Positions 21,840 through 34,700 of a stretch of 64,000 nt of DNA are shown here, in pieces. A program made the translations under genes and the position numbers. The stretch spans positions 682,001-746,000 of the forward strand of contig SADC01001285.1 of the NCBI GenBank assembly GCA_004194705.1, read 5' to 3'. The notes under the pieces were generated by a model that was not told where the DNA came from, did no database searches, and saw nothing but the letters and a program-made list of their open reading frames with translations. The number at the start of each line of letters is the position of its first letter. The first letter of the stretch is position 1. This DNA comes from Ditylenchus dipsaci. Its lineage: Eukaryota > Nematoda > Chromadorea > Rhabditida > Anguinidae.

Positions 21840-22013
21840 CAGGGTTCGAAATCGTCCTTTTTAAAAAGATTTGTTCTTTTGTGGGACCCAAAATCTTTTG
21901 AAGTTTTTAGTCAAAAAATTTTTTCGCTTCAAAATAGCAATAAGCACTGGATAAAATAAAATATTTTTTTTACCCAGATGTCCTTTTTTCGAAATTTTTC
22001 ATTTCGAACCCTG
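21840..22013. mobile_element. hAT-like MITE, CAGGGTTCGAAAT termini
   Basis: CAGGGTTCGAAAT at the left is matched by its complement ATTTCGAACCCTG at the right. Flanks are ATTTAGAT and ATTAGAT, an 8-bp duplication with one T lost from a homopolymer in one copy. The 174-bp interior is AT-rich. Confidence 0.65.
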
Positions 22014-22764
22014 ATTAGATGAAAAAATCATAAATCAATGAATTGTAATGAATCAAATCAATTAGTTGTGTGCTGAACACGGTTTGATAATGCTAAAAAA
22101 GCGGTTTAACTTGCATGACCCTACTTCTAAAGTGGTTTCTACTTCGTAAGATATCCAAGTGGTACTCAGGCTTTTGTACCCAGGTTAAGGTATCGATACT
22201 CAGGTGGAAGTGCCTAGGTTGTAGTACCATTGCTCAGTTGGGTCGGATGGATGGATATATCTGCGGATGAATGGATACATCTGGTGAATGGACCCAGTGG
22301 GCACCCTGAGATAAATTTTTTCTTATGTTCCGGCTGCAAAAGACTTCTTCGTGCGCTAATTCTGATAATCTAAAGATAGTCAGTAGGTAACAAACTGTCA
22401 TTTGAGCTGCTTCACCTACACTGAACAAATACTTTAAACTGAACAAATACTCTAAAAATTGCATTTTGTTATTATCAGACGTTCTTTAGAATGCTTGAGT
22501 TAGCGCAAAAACAAGTTTTGCAAGCTGAAGCACATGAAAAAAAATTGCACCAGATAGACGACCACTTGGTTTGATTGGTACATGGATCATCCAGTAAAAA
22601 TGAGGTTGGATTATAGAAAAGCATTTTGAATCATAGGAGTCCTTCAGATGACAAGTGTTAGTATTTTTTAGGGTTGGGTATTCTTCGGAGAAATACTTTC
22701 CGGGTAATTACCCGGGTAATTACCCGGGTAATTACCGGTAATTACCCGAAAAGCGGAGAAATAC

Positions 22765-23040
22765 TATTTGCTGATACCTAAACCATCTGGATGGTACCCA
22801 AACCACCGGTATCGTACCTAAATCACCTGGATAGTGCCCAAACCATCTGGATGTTACCTGAAACACCTGGACGGTACCCAACCATCTGGATATCACTCAA
22901 ACACCTGGATATTACCCAAACACCTGGATGGTACCCAAATCACATGGATGGTACCCAAACCCCCTGGATAGTACCCGAACCATCTGGATATTAATTAAAC
23001 ACCTAGATGATACCTAGACCATCTGGATGATACCTAAACC
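22765..23040. repeat. ACCATCTGGATGGTACCCAA minisatellite
   Basis: About 13 copies of a 20-22 bp unit, alternating ACCATCTGGAT and ACACCTGGAT before GTACCCAA. It sits inside the hAT-like element. A related but sparser theme occurs at 22140-22220 and 12070-12200. Confidence 0.85.
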
Positions 23041-23200
23041 AAAAAATTTCTGGCTGAGTAGGGTAGGTGGATTAAGTGAATGGTGAAAAAAAGATAAAAA
23101 AGTGAATGGTTGAAAAAAAAGATAAAAAGTGAATGGTTAGTGGCGATTGTGATATTGTCGACCATAATTGCCATTAAATTGTCTATGAAGAAAGCAATTA

Positions 23201-23335
23201 CCGTATTTCCTTTATAAGGCGGCCCCCATTTTTTTTGACTAAAATTTCAGAGTTAAGGGCATTTTTGATTGACAATTTTCAGATTTTTGGGGTTTGAAAA
23301 TAAGGCGGCCGGCCGCCTTTTTAGAGGAAATACGG
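23201..23335. mobile_element. TA-CCGTA class MITE
   Basis: CCGTATTTCCTTTATAAGGCGGCC...GGCCGCCTTTTTAGAGGAAATACGG is flanked by TA. The arm word is AAGGCGGCC. Length 135 bp. Confidence 0.8.
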
Positions 23336-23508
23336 TATACTTGTAAATAAAAATATTCAAAATGTATCAGCGTAAAATAAAGAAGATATAGCAGAAAAAT
23401 AAAATAATGAAAAAATGTATCAGCTGGGAGTCGAACCTTCGACGTTTAAAAGGAGACCAGTAGTGTAAAGGAAAAAGCATGGCTCAAGCGGGAAGTGATT
23501 CCTGCATA

Positions 23509-23749
23509 CCGTATTTCCTCTAAATAGCCCTCCTTCCAAAATAGCCCCCTCTACTTTGAGGGTCTGTATCTCGGAGCAGAGTAAATATTTTGCAAAGCTG
23601 TTTGATACGTTTTCTTAACTCCACGAGCTCTACTGATTCCACTTTTTAGATTCTTATTTTTCCCCAAAATCTCGAAATCGAATTCAAATTTTTCTGAAAA
23701 TTGGAGGTTTGAATAAAATAGCCCCGGGGCTATTTTAGAGGAAATACGG
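23509..23749. mobile_element. TA-CCGTA class MITE
   Basis: CCGTATTTCCTCTAAATAGCC...GGCTATTTTAGAGGAAATACGG is flanked by TA. The arm word is AAATAGCCCC. It lies 173 bp from the previous one, both nested in the 22.7-23.9 kb element. Confidence 0.8.
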
Positions 23750-23984
23750 TAATTAGGAAGTAAATATTGCCTCCCGAGCAATAAATACTAAAAAATAGTA
23801 TTTTCCGATTTTTCTCTACGGAGAAATACTTAGTATTTCTCCGGGTAATTACCCGGGTAATTACCGGAGAATTACCGGTAATTACCCATCACTCACCCTA
23901 GTATTTTTTAAAAATAAAAAGGCGCGAATTCAATATGTCCAAAAAGGAACAAACGCCTACGCACCGCTCGAGACTGCAATGGTC

Positions 23985-24574
23985 CTTTAACTAATTTGAT
24001 AAATTTTCTAACCACAGAATTACTGATTGACCAATATTCTACAGATTCATTATTGTAATTCACTTTGATAATAGTTGCATTGCTAAATTAAGACTTTGTA
24101 CTTGGCTTTTTTTCAAAGAGATCAAACCTAGCATCTCCACAGTCTACCATTTCTCCATCAATAAAACAATTTTGTGACAAGTTAAATCCAGCAAATTTTC
24201 TTTTCCAAAAGCTTAAACATAGTCGGGATTTTTCTCCATTCTGGCATAAATCTGTTGGGTTCACATAAATAACAATTTTCTGTGTCACTAAACAGAGGTG
24301 AACAATCGTTGTAGAGGGACCTAAATTAATGTTTCATTTTTGAAATATACTAATATTTAACCAATTACAGTCTATATTGTTGTGCCGGTTCGCTAACAAA
24401 AGATGGCTTCAAATTTTCAGATTTTTCGTTTGAGATGTAAGTAAGCAACCAATGTTGGCGCGCCTTAACACATTCAAATTATGCACATAGCTACAAAAGG
24501 GGAAAATCCGCCAACAAGAGAAGTTAACCATTGAGGAGGCTGTAATTGAGCAGGAATTTCCCATTCACACAGGC
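23985..24574 (-). CDS. Unidentified multi-exon gene, partial
   Basis: Phase-consistent minus exons are 24495..24574 (LCEWEIPAQLQPPQWLTSLVGG, ends FSPF), 24369..24406 (PSFVSEPAQQYRL) and 24287 down to about 23985 (DTENCYLCEPNRFMPEW, then MFKLLEKK). After a likely one-base shift the last exon continues NLSQNCFIDGEMVDCGD and, past a TAA, TIIKVNYNNESVEYWSISN. Splice sites are GT...AG and the phases (0, 2) agree. I do not recognise the family; two CxxC-like and scattered cysteines suggest a small metal-binding or secreted fold, but that is a guess. Possible further 5' coding sequence lies near 24640-24760. Confidence 0.55.
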
Positions 24575-24898
24575 CTACACTTAAAAAATATAAAAGAAAA
24601 CTAGTGTTAAGCTAGAATTATTTAAACAAATCATTTCACATTCGATTAAATTTTTTGTTTCTTTTATAATGTAGCTTGTCATCTCCATAGCAACCAGATC
24701 AACTAACCACCAACTATTTCTGTAATATTTTGACCTGCCTTACTACCCAGACTGTTACTTTTTAACTTGCTGATGGTCGTAGCCAGGGGGGGCCGTCGGA
24801 TTTTTCTGGCTACGCCTCTGAACTTGCTACATTCAAAAATCGTTAGAGACCGAGAGCCGCGGGTCTTTACGGCAACATGAAAGAATTTTGGAAAAAAC

Positions 24899-25034
24899 GA
24901 TCGCAAAATCAGAATCTTTGCGATATTTAGGACTAGACTGGCAATCACATTTGGCAAAAGACTTTAAAAATAGAGCTAAAAAGCCTAGGCGGAAACGAAC
25001 TTGAGGGTTCTCGGATATACGATTTTTGACTGTA
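24899..25034. repeat. Dispersed repeat ending TTTGACTGTA (copy 1 of 3)
   Basis: The stretch gcaaaatcagaatc...ggaccagactgg...ggaacgaacttgagg recurs at 43172-43317 and 63512-63655. At this copy and 43 kb it ends in a CGAGACTTGACTG-TA-like terminus, so it is probably the long right end of a larger Tigger-like family. Confidence 0.6.
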
Positions 25035-25606
25035 CAGTCGAATCTGGATATAACGCGACTCCGATATAACGCGACTCTTGATATAACGCGACTTTTTAAA
25101 GCGCTATTTGGCCAGAAGTAAAGAAAAAATGCAGCTCACTTAACTATGGCGGGATCCGCCTCGGTGTGCCCACTTATCGAGGCTTCATTGTTCATTAGAA
25201 AACACATTAATTTTATAAATGGAGGTGATTTCAGCATTTCGGGACAGTATTTTTTCGATGTCGGTTTTTTTTGCCCGATACCAAGCCGATATCGGGCAAA
25301 ATGGTAGGGTAGAAGTTTGGCCGTCCGAACTCCCGGTAATTTCGGTATTGGTTTCGATATCTCGGAAATAAATTGCCAGTTTTTCGGTATGATTTTTGGC
25401 CGAAAACTGCTCGGTCGGAGGGTGTTCAGCATACCATATCGTCATCTCCTTCTACCAGAAAATTTGTATTGCAAGTTTTCAAATGCTGTAATTTTTTCGT
25501 GCTTTTGTTATTAATGACCGCGTATTTTATTGAACAAACAGCGAAATAAAATAAACACGTGACTTGTATATATATAAATTAGCGGGAGCACTTTACCTTT
25601 ACCCCG
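25035..25606. other. Tigger-like left end and TCGGTAT-rich sequence
   Basis: CAGTCGAATCTGGATATAACGCG at 25035 is a MITE left end (word GATATAACGCGACT, used three times) without an obvious right partner. Positions 25250-25430 are rich in near-palindromic CGATATCGG/TTCGGTAT words. The open frames on both strands here follow from that repeat. Confidence 0.5.
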
Positions 25607-25850
25607 CCACTCAATAAACCTTGACCCCCACCAGCAAATCAGCTCAGGGGACCAAGGCAAAATTTTTTCCATTTTTCAATACCAACAATTTTTTTGCCTG
25701 AAAATAATCAAAAAGTGCAAAGATATTGTTTTCGAGACTTGTTTTTTGAGATTTTAAAATGAAAAATTTCAAATGAAAATCTTTTCGCCTTAGCCCCTTA
25801 AGCTGATTTACTGGTGGGGGTCAAGGTTAATTGAGTGGTGGGGGTATAGT
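25607..25850. repeat. Foldback containing GGGGACCAAGGCAAAA
   Basis: CACTCAATAAACCTTGACCCCCACCAG is mirrored by CTGGTGGGGGTCAAGGTTAATTGAGTG-type sequence. The inner arms contain GGGGACCAAGGCAAAA and its decayed complement. Confidence 0.7.
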
Positions 25851-26293
25851 TGAATTTAGCCAAATTAGCGAGTAAAACAAATGAATTACAGCGCACACAA
25901 ACCTAATGAAGAAGACCCATACAAAGATAATATTAAATTTATCAGTTTTTTCGCAGCAACTGTCATACCTGTAACCACTTAGGCCTTAGGCTTAAGGATA
26001 GGCCAACAAGCCAGCAAGCCAGCGCATGTTAGCCGGGGCTGAAAGATGTCTTACGAACTACAAAATGGCTTTGAAAATAAGGCCTTAGTGGCCTACAGGT
26101 ATTACAGGGCAGGATGCAAAAAATGTCACAGAAGGGGACAAGCGCCTAGCACGCCAAATTCAAGCGGTATTCTAAATTTGACAGTAGATTTAATTTGGCC
26201 GCAAAATTAAATACCACCTATTATTTTTTAATTTTCGTTATTGTCTTTGTAATTTCAATATTCAAAAACACATTCACTTATAAATTGGTTTTA

Positions 26294-26393
26294 CAGTCGA
26301 ACCTTGATAAACCGCACCCCGTAAACCGGCACCTCAATAAACCGGCACCCTTAGGTCGGTCTCTTGGGCTGCCGGCTTATCGAGGTTTGACTG
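26294..26393. mobile_element. Tigger/pogo-like MITE
   Basis: CAGTCGAACCTTGATAAACCG...CGAGGTTTGACTG is flanked by TA. Arm word AAACCGGCACC and core GGTCGGTC, i.e. the core in opposite orientation to 329-430. Length 100 bp. Confidence 0.82.
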
Positions 26394-26671
26394 TAGTACA
26401 CAATATGCAAAAAACTGTGGCAAAACAAAAAAACGCAGCTATAAGGAAATCGCGAAAAAATCAAAATTTATATTACAAACATTTCGCTTAGTTGTATTAA
26501 CGATGTATTTTAAAAATACAAAAACTTAAATATTTTGTTTCTCAAGCACATTTTTTTGGGGAATTGCTTTCAGTCCAAGCCTGAGAGCCTCCATTTTGTT
26601 GAGGCAGAGAATTTTTTTGTTTTTTGACATCCTTGCAATAGTTAACAGGGGTCATCACCCTGCCTGCGGTC

Positions 26672-27146
26672 TGGTGCATGACTTCTGCAACAACACTTTT
26701 GGTTCTTCTTTTTCTTGGGTGCTTCTTCCATGCTGGCAGCATTTTCGAAGTCATACTCGTAGAGGGTGCTGGAGTCACTGTTTGAGACCGCCAGAGAGTA
26801 CTCGGTTAGGGTCGAGATGCCACTGTTGGATACGGAGTCCTCTTCTCTGGTTGGCGAGTTGGAGCCGCGGAACTCAACACATCACTTTTAACGGCCCCTG
26901 CAGATAAACTGTTCTTTTTCCTGCTCACTGAAGAGGGCACATAGGCAACATGAGCCACTGATTGGGTTTTGTACTCTGGCAACCCTCTCGACCATCTAGT
27001 TCTTCCTGAGACTAATATTTCTATACAAGAAATTATTTTTTAAACTAACTTCTTGAGATGCCTCATCGTCAGGCAGTGTTCCCCCTCTTGTGGCCAGCTC
27101 CCACAGCTCCAGCAACTTGTCTGTTCTTCTCTGGCTGATAGGGACT
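26672..27146 (-). CDS. Coding-like exons, possibly 3' end of the JADE-type gene
   Basis: The minus strand has long open stretches with protein-like composition: RTDKLLELWELATRGG (27052..27145, then donor gttagt), WSRGLPEYKTQSVAHVAYV with SVSRKKNSL, and, one base shifted, TLYEYDFENAASMEEAPKKKKNQKCCC. Coding frames change between them, in keeping with the single-base losses seen elsewhere. They lie downstream on the same strand as the JADE-like gene, separated by the TTAA element at 27.2-28.1 kb, so they may be its last exons. I could not recognise a domain. Confidence 0.35.
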
Positions 27147-27234
27147 TAAATTTATTTACATTAGGGTCGCAGTTTCTACAAAAAATCATCGGGATAACAA
27201 TAGATTTTTAATTTTTTTCTGTTTTAATAATTAA

Positions 27235-28069
27235 CACTCCGATCCTCGAGCGTGACTTTTGCCTGTCTGAATACAGAATTTCATGGGGAACACGATAGCT
27301 TTTTCAGATTTTTTTTTTCAAATCTAAAAGGTGGTTCAAATCGGCCTTTGAAATATGTGACCCATACGCCGGGCACTACAAAGTTAGATAAGGCTGTAAC
27401 TTTTTCCCCCAATATAATTTTGATCTGTTTCAAAAACTGTAAATGTTCCTTATGAGCTTCTTATGAGCTTCTCTATCTTCTTGTAGTCGGATAAATATCC
27501 CTTCGACCAAAATAAAATTAAATTAATCGAAGATCCCTAAAATTTTAGTTTTGAAAATCACAGTTATTTCATATAAACACCCATAACTCTTAGTATATAT
27601 CAATTTTTTTAAAATTTCTCTCCGCCTTCTTGAAGACTGCATTTTGCGCTACAAAATGGTGTGTTACTTCATTATACACGCCGTTTATACCGACTCAAAA
27701 AACTATGTTGAAAGTATACCAATATACCAAAAAACTCCTCATGATCTAGTGCTTCGAAAAAGGCATTGTGTTCTCCTAGTTCGATATACTTTCGATTTAC
27801 TAGACCCCGGGAATGTTAAATGGACTAATAAGGGTGTGTTCAGAAATTCATGCACACCATTATACTCAATCAAAAAGTATTACCAAATAAGCATATAATT
27901 CATTAACCCACAACGATACTAGACTCAATTTTCATGTAGAATCCTAATTCTCGATCATATTTTAAAAAATCACAGAAAACAGGTAATTATAGAAGTTTAT
28001 AACAAAGTGTATATTTCAAGAAATGTGAAGTAGTTTTTAATATAAACACTCCGCTCGAGGATCGGAGTG
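27235..28069. mobile_element. TTAA-flanked element, CACTCCGATCCTCGAGCG termini
   Basis: The 18-bp inverted termini CACTCCGATCCTCGAGCG are flanked by TTAA on both sides (27231-27234, 28070-28073). The right end is itself a small palindrome. The interior (835 bp) has no transposase. TTAA and CAC termini would suit a non-autonomous piggyBac-type element. Confidence 0.68.
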
Positions 28070-28315
28070 TTAAAACCACGAATGTAAATGAAAATTTTCT
28101 AATTTGAGACATAAAATTTGAACCTAAAATCGAATAGCGCCAAGTTTTTTTGCTAAAAAATTTGTGAAAACTTTCTTGACTTGGTTCGTCAAACTGACTA
28201 AAAAATAAAAATGAAAATGAGCCCAAGAAGTTATTTGAAGACAAAGACGAAAAATTGGAGTACTTACACCCTACGCCACACACTTGATCTTGCTGTTTTG
28301 TCGCAAAAGTCTTAA

Positions 28316-28533
28316 AAAAGACCACCATTCTCATGGTGGTCTGGTGGTCCTTCGCCAATTCAAAAAAATTTCCTAATCATTGAACTTATTTACGAATTTT
28401 TTAACCTGGTTTCTAACAAAACGAGGCTAGAAATTAATTTCAGGTTCAGTTTCGTTAGAAACTCAATAAAAAATCGTACGTAAATCCAACGATTAGGGAA
28501 AATTTTAGATTGCACCACCGTGAGCATGGTCCT
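28316..28533. mobile_element. TTAA-class MITE with GGTTTCTAACA core
   Basis: TTAA precedes the left end, and TGGTCCT-TTAA closes the right end. The core pair GGTTTCTAACAAAAC / GTTTCGTTAGAAAC is shared with 20.5, 49.9 and 56.6 kb. The left arm has collapsed into a local ACCACCATTCTCATGGTGGT hairpin. Confidence 0.6.
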
Positions 28534-28752
28534 TTAAAAACTGTTTATTTTTACAGTTAAATCATTTTCATGCGAAAATATTTGGTTGAAAAATTAAAAA
28601 ATTTCGCCTTGGTCCTCAAGCTAAATCGAGGGGTGGCGTAGAGTGTGGTTTAGCCAAAAAAATTACTCGAAATTTTTTGATTAAAAAATGTAAACAATTT
28701 ATGTAAAAGAATGGAAGAAAATTATTTAAAAGATCACGTGGTTATTTTTACA

Positions 28753-31700
28753 GCTTTTGAGTCAATCTCATAGCTTTTTTCTGCCACACAAGCAGCGGAA
28801 ACGAACCTGTTCCATTGAGCAACAATATTCCAATAGAAAGAGAAGTTTCTTCAAAAGTCTCCACAAGTGCTTTCTTCATCTTCTCTCTTTTGCTTATCAT
28901 ATAGCTAGAAAAATTAATAAACGATAAAGATTTACAGAAACAAATATATGTATACTAGTTCACCTAAGGTTTCGGGCCTAAATTCATAATAATAAATGGT
29001 ACCCTAAAGTTACTTTATCGCCCACTTTTTCTAAATTTTGTCGAAGAGTGCGAATGTAGTCATATTGTTGAGAACTTCTTTGGATGGAGCTGCTGCAACT
29101 GTGCGTGGACGAGATTGCTTGCGTTGAGTTGTGGCTGGTATAGTAACTGGATGTGGGGACATAATCTGATAGCAGCATCCAGTGGTTCATTTATAGAGGC
29201 TGGCAGTTATTTTTCTTTCCTAGATTTTGAAAAAATACGTAAAAAAATAAGTAAGCGATAAATCCTTGAATCAAATTAAGTACCGTTTAGTTTGCCAATA
29301 CTTGAAGATCGTAGTTATTGTGGGCAATGAAATTTCTAGACTTTCTGAGATCTCTTGGCAGTCGACAAAATTAGAAAAGTTTTGCAACATATTTCCAGGT
29401 CGATGTGCTTAAATTTTTTGACAGTTTGTTAGGTCGTTACATGAATACGTTCGGTTTTTTTAAAGGGGGAGTGTATCTCTTGTCCGTATCTGGTCCCACA
29501 TGGATATCGTTTAAATTTAAATTAAACCACTTTCTAAGCTTGCTGGTTCGAATCCCCATGTTTGTAAACTTTATTTTTCACGTGTTATTTAACATTTACA
29601 AAAACAATTGTCAGGGTCTTGCGAACCGAGCTAGATTATCAGGCATGATTCGGGGTATTCTATACTAGCGCCGAATTTTTTTTGAGGTACCTTGCGTATT
29701 TCTGACTCTAAAAAATGGCTATCACTCTTTAAAAAGTAAAAACATAAATAGACCGATAGATAAAATAGACATAAACCGAAATATATGGTTTCTGGCTGAT
29801 TTCGCAAATTCAAGACAGTTGTTGACCAAAAAAGCAATCCCGGAAATCTTTCCAATCGATTTGTCGATATTTTTTAGCATGAGTTCAGCTAAATCCCTGA
29901 TTAACTGTGAACAAAATTAATTTTACACCTATAGAGATTCGAACCAGCAAGCTCAAAAAGTGGTTTAATTTGAATTTAAACGATTTCCATGCGGGACCAG
30001 ATACGGACAAGAGATACACTCCCCCTTTAAACAAATTTTTTGGCACTGTCTTTTCTCTATTAATTTTTTGACAAATTTTAAAAATTGACCTCTTATTTTG
30101 TAAGTGAAAATGTTGGCTACAAAATCAGAAGTCAACTTTAAAAAAATTTTGAAAAAAACTACTGAAAAAATACAATGCCACAAAAATTCCATTTGAAAAA
30201 ACCGAATTTATTTATGACACAGCCTAATATTTTAAGTGAATTTAACTTTTTTGAAAACTTACGTTTTTATCAGGTGAGCTAGTTGAAGTTCTCTCTTTTG
30301 CCGTGATACTCACGATGAGGCTTGATGCCGAATGCTTTCGACACAGGCTACAACATAATATATGAAACGATGCATGTTAAAAAAATTATTTTACCTAATC
30401 ATGGCAACTCCACTGTTTTTCTCAGCAGAATGCTCTATCCTCAACACCAGTCCACCTCTTTGAGCGCAAGATACGTGAAAAGAGTGTTGCATCCGGTACT
30501 GTACAATTAATACAGGCGCCTTCTCGAGTGTCACACACAGAACATCTGCAAACAATGTAGATTGGACATGGATAGTTTTATCCACAAAATGCTAATTTTC
30601 CCACAGTAAACGAACTGTGGTTGAAATATTACTTTGATTGCCATCTCTCTGCAGGAACTTCGTTTACGCCTGCAAATAAATTTAGAGACTCATATTTTTG
30701 GGTTGAATAAAAGATGCGTACAAGTGATAGGCTCCCTTCTTTCAACATCTCCGAAGCGAACTTCTGAAGCCAGAGAGCACAGAGGACATGTGACCAGGTT
30801 TCAAAAGTCTTGGTGTACTTCATAGCACCACCCTTAATGGGACAGAAAATACATGGTGTGGGTGTGGAGTCGTCGTTGAGGAGCATGTAGTGCACAACCA
30901 TTCATCTGTGGGAACTGAGTCAAGTCTACAATAGGATTAAAGTATAGGTCGTAGAAAAAATGGTCAATATTTTGACCGGACCACCTAATTCATCTCTCTT
31001 GCTTATGTATAATAAAATTGCAATTATGACTTTTAAATTTCTTTTATCTACCGAACTCAACTGGTATTTGGAGCTGGGCAAGAGTCTCTACGCGAGTTTT
31101 GATCAAAAGTATCGCTCAGACCTATCTCGCAGGGATACCTATATTTTTGCGCGCATCGCTAATCCTTTAGGCTTTTTAAGACCGAAAATGAGCTCTGGAC
31201 GCACAAAAATCGTGTGTATATAAGTGTCTCTATATGCCTCAGTTGGCAAAGCTATAGTTAATTTCTGTCTTTTGAAGTATCACGCCTCTTTTTAGGTCAA
31301 ATTACCTTGGTCTCAAAATTCTAGAGTGTCATTCTAGAGTTTTTGTTGTTTACCATCCTTTTTGGAAGATAAAAAAGCATTTTTAAAGAAATAATTAGCA
31401 TTTTTTGGGTGACAATATAATAAGATAGTTTAGGTTTGCTTACCCGTAGCAGCTTTGATGCACACAGATATTACAGCCATCACAAACACAATTTCATCGC
31501 CAGGTTCCCATTCCGGCTAAAACACACAAAATGAAAAATTGAGCAAAAGTGCTTTGTGAAATAAAAAAATCCTAAAATCTGTAATAATTGACACCTTCTG
31601 ACATTGAGAAGCTATATCTCGACCCACAAAAATAGTTTACTTTCTGATTTGTAGAAGGTACATAAAATTAGAGCATAGTCAATTATTGCACAGCTTACGG

Positions 31701-34700
31701 TATGCTTCTGTTACTTTTAAAACATTCTCTAATAATATATTTCCTATTTTGCAACTTTTAGCACAGTGAAATCTTCACAATAATTTCAAAAATGTATATT
31801 AGAACTGCTTTTCATAGGTCAGTTCTATTTAATTAATAAAAAAAACTTTGTAAAAAATTGAGAAAATAAATTGGCGAAAACAAAAAATAAGATAGAACAA
31901 AAATGTGAAAAATTGTAATATAAGATGTAAACTGGAGAAAACCAAAATCTCACCATCCTACAAATATCGCACTCCTAAAACAATAGCAACTTTTAATTTT
32001 TTTGCAATTCTTGCTTAAATAAAAAGCTTACTGCGTCGTCATCTGTATTATCCGTGTTCCTAACAGGAGCAATCAACGATTCCAACAAGGCCAAATGAAT
32101 TTTCTTAAAATAACAAATTTCATTTGTGTTTTTTTTAAAAGCTTTGAAACCTTGTAACAATCAATTTCCAAAGCATTCATAACATCCAACAAAACGTTTT
32201 CTTTGATTTGACTGTGGTGACCATGCTTAAGGCTAGATTTTGTTTGTGTAGCCACTTTTCATCCTCTTCATCAATTCATACAAGTACAATGACTGGCGCT
32301 CTCTTACTTCAAAATTTGTAGGTGACAACGTAACGTAGCGCTTCCCGTCAATGCAATATATTTCCTTGGTCTAGGAAGAAATAAGTTTTTTAACAATCTT
32401 TTGAACGAAAACTTACAGCTCAAACACATCTTCATCTTGTTTGGAGTTGGGGAACAAACAAACTTTCTCAAAGGTGTATGTTTCTCTTGTATCTTGAGCA
32501 CACAATGGCTAAAATCAAAACATGAAAAGGATTCTTTCTGGGATAGTTTACCATTTGCACGCCATGATTCCATTCCTCGCGCCACTGTCACGATCTAAAT
32601 ATTTTAAAATGTGTTTTATAAATGAACAATGTTAAAGCACTTCTGACGATTCTAAATGATGGAATGTGAAAGGGTGAATTTCAATAACACCATTTTTCTT
32701 GGTCATCTTGTTCTCACGTTATAGTCTGAGGACGGTCTCCTGGTATGCAAAGCTTTAACTACAGCACGACCAGGAGGAATCGTGTTTTCGACCTTATATA
32801 CAAAAAACCATTTGCTCGGGGAAAATATTCTTAAAAACTGTATGTAAAATTTTGACTTTTGCAAAAAAATATTGACAATTAAAATAGTCGGAAATGTTTG
32901 GGACGCCCTGCAATTTAACGGGCAAATCACTTTGCGACAGTTCAATTTTCGCCAAAGTTATTTGCTATATTCGGCATTTCAAACATTTGCCGAATACAGT
33001 CAACCCTCGATTTAACGAAACTCTTGATTTAACGAACTTTTTTCGTTGCCTATTTGGTTAGCGATTAAATAAAATGACTAAAATTAACTCTTGATTTAAC
33101 GAACTCTCGATTTAACGAACATTTTTTCCGGTCCCCATGGGTTCGTTAAATCGAGAGTTGACTGTATAGCGAATAACTTTGGCGCAAATTGATTGTCGCA
33201 AAGTGATTGGCGCACTCTTCTCCTGCCCAATTTAACCACTACTACTATATCAAAAATCTGCATAACTTAAAGCGACAAAAATTATGGTCAATCTTTTAAT
33301 TAATTTACTTTCATAAGACGACTTTCATCAGCAGGTCTGAACTTAGAATCACCATGCTTCTTTGTGTACAAAATCAGTGCAATACACTTCAGCTGGTCGA
33401 CCGCCTAAATTAATTAACGAATATAGAAAGCTTAAAAAAATCGCAAACCATTTTCAACGATGTAAAACTTTCTCCTAATCCAAGAGTCTACTTGTTTTTC
33501 ATCTTCGTGCTTGACTGGCCTCGCCTCAACTTCTCCATCTCTTCTGATGGATCTGTTTCTGTTTTCAAAGGAGTTGCTTGTCTCTTAGCAGATGGAAACG
33601 TCCATCACTGCGTCTTGACACTACTTTTGAGCTATTCATGCTATTTACTTTTTTCGAATGCACATTATCAATTTCTAAGCTCTTGGTTGGGTGAGCTAAA
33701 ACTTTAAAAGTTAGTATCACAAAGATTATAAACTATGTTATCTTTCTCACATCCTGGTGAAGAAGAGCTTTTGTTGTCCGAAAAACCTTCATCGTTTGAC
33801 ATGTAAGGATTTTCTTGAGCTAAAACCAATTTGCACATAAAATATCAAAATATTCAGCGGCACCATTTTTAAAAATCTATTCCTCAACGGAAGGGAGGGA
33901 GGTGTAACCAGAGTATGTTAAGATAGTTAGAAAAAAATTTGTAGTTCGAGAACCTGGTTTAACCCTCTTTTGCCGGTTGCCATATTTCGGCCAGTTCGAA
34001 AATTCATATAAAATAGAACTAATTTCTTACATTCAGACGTATTTTTTTTGAAAAGATAGAGAAAAAGTTGGCAAACATTTAAGTGGTGAAAGACTGAACT
34101 GAAGACTAAGAAAAATTGCTAAAAATTTAATAAAAAGTTGTATTTTTGGTCATTTTATACTACATGATTTTTAAACTTTATTTGGTTTAGTAAACCACGA
34201 ATATCGTTTTCATCATGCCTTTACTTATGCAATATAGAAGCACTATTCCTGCAGATAACAACCGCATTTTTAATTGCAAGTACAGAACTATAAAAGTTAG
34301 ATTTTTGAAGCAATTATAATCGTGGCCATATTTTGGCCAACCGGCCCAAAGCGGTATTTAAAAAAACTATGTAAGCCATTGATTTATATATACATTTATC
34401 GCTTTTTTATTACTCTTCGTGGTGAATTTTCGTTCTGTTCACCACGTAGTTATTTTTTAGAAAGGAAATGAATGCAAAAATTAAGTTAGCCATAGTAGAA
34501 AACGAGTTAGAAAAAAAATCAAGCGTTTTGCGCGTTAGATGCGCGGAACGTAGAAATCACTGCTCAGTGACGTGCAAAAGGTGTGAAATACCGCTTCACA
34601 TCTGATTTTTCGAGTCATTTGATGGTTTGTATGGGAGTGATTGCGAATTCTAAAAAAATTCAAACAATTGTCTTCGAAATAACGTCAGTTTTCAAATTGG

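Larger units (their letters stand above)
22669..23900. mobile_element. hAT-like element with GGTAATTACCC arrays
   Basis: TAGGGTTGGGTATTC at the left and GGGTAATTACCCATCACTCACCCTA-type sequence at the right are flanked by the exact 8-bp repeat GTATTTTT (22661-22668 and 23901-23908). Palindromic GGTAATTACCCG words occupy both subterminal zones (22700-22750 and 23840-23890). Inside are a tandem array, two TA-CCGTA MITEs and AT-rich filler; no transposase. Confidence 0.72.

Noticed and set aside
23411..23500. Possible minus-strand tRNA (GGTTCGACTCC)
   Set aside because: The T-stem does not pair and no A box or anticodon arm at the right spacing can be drawn.
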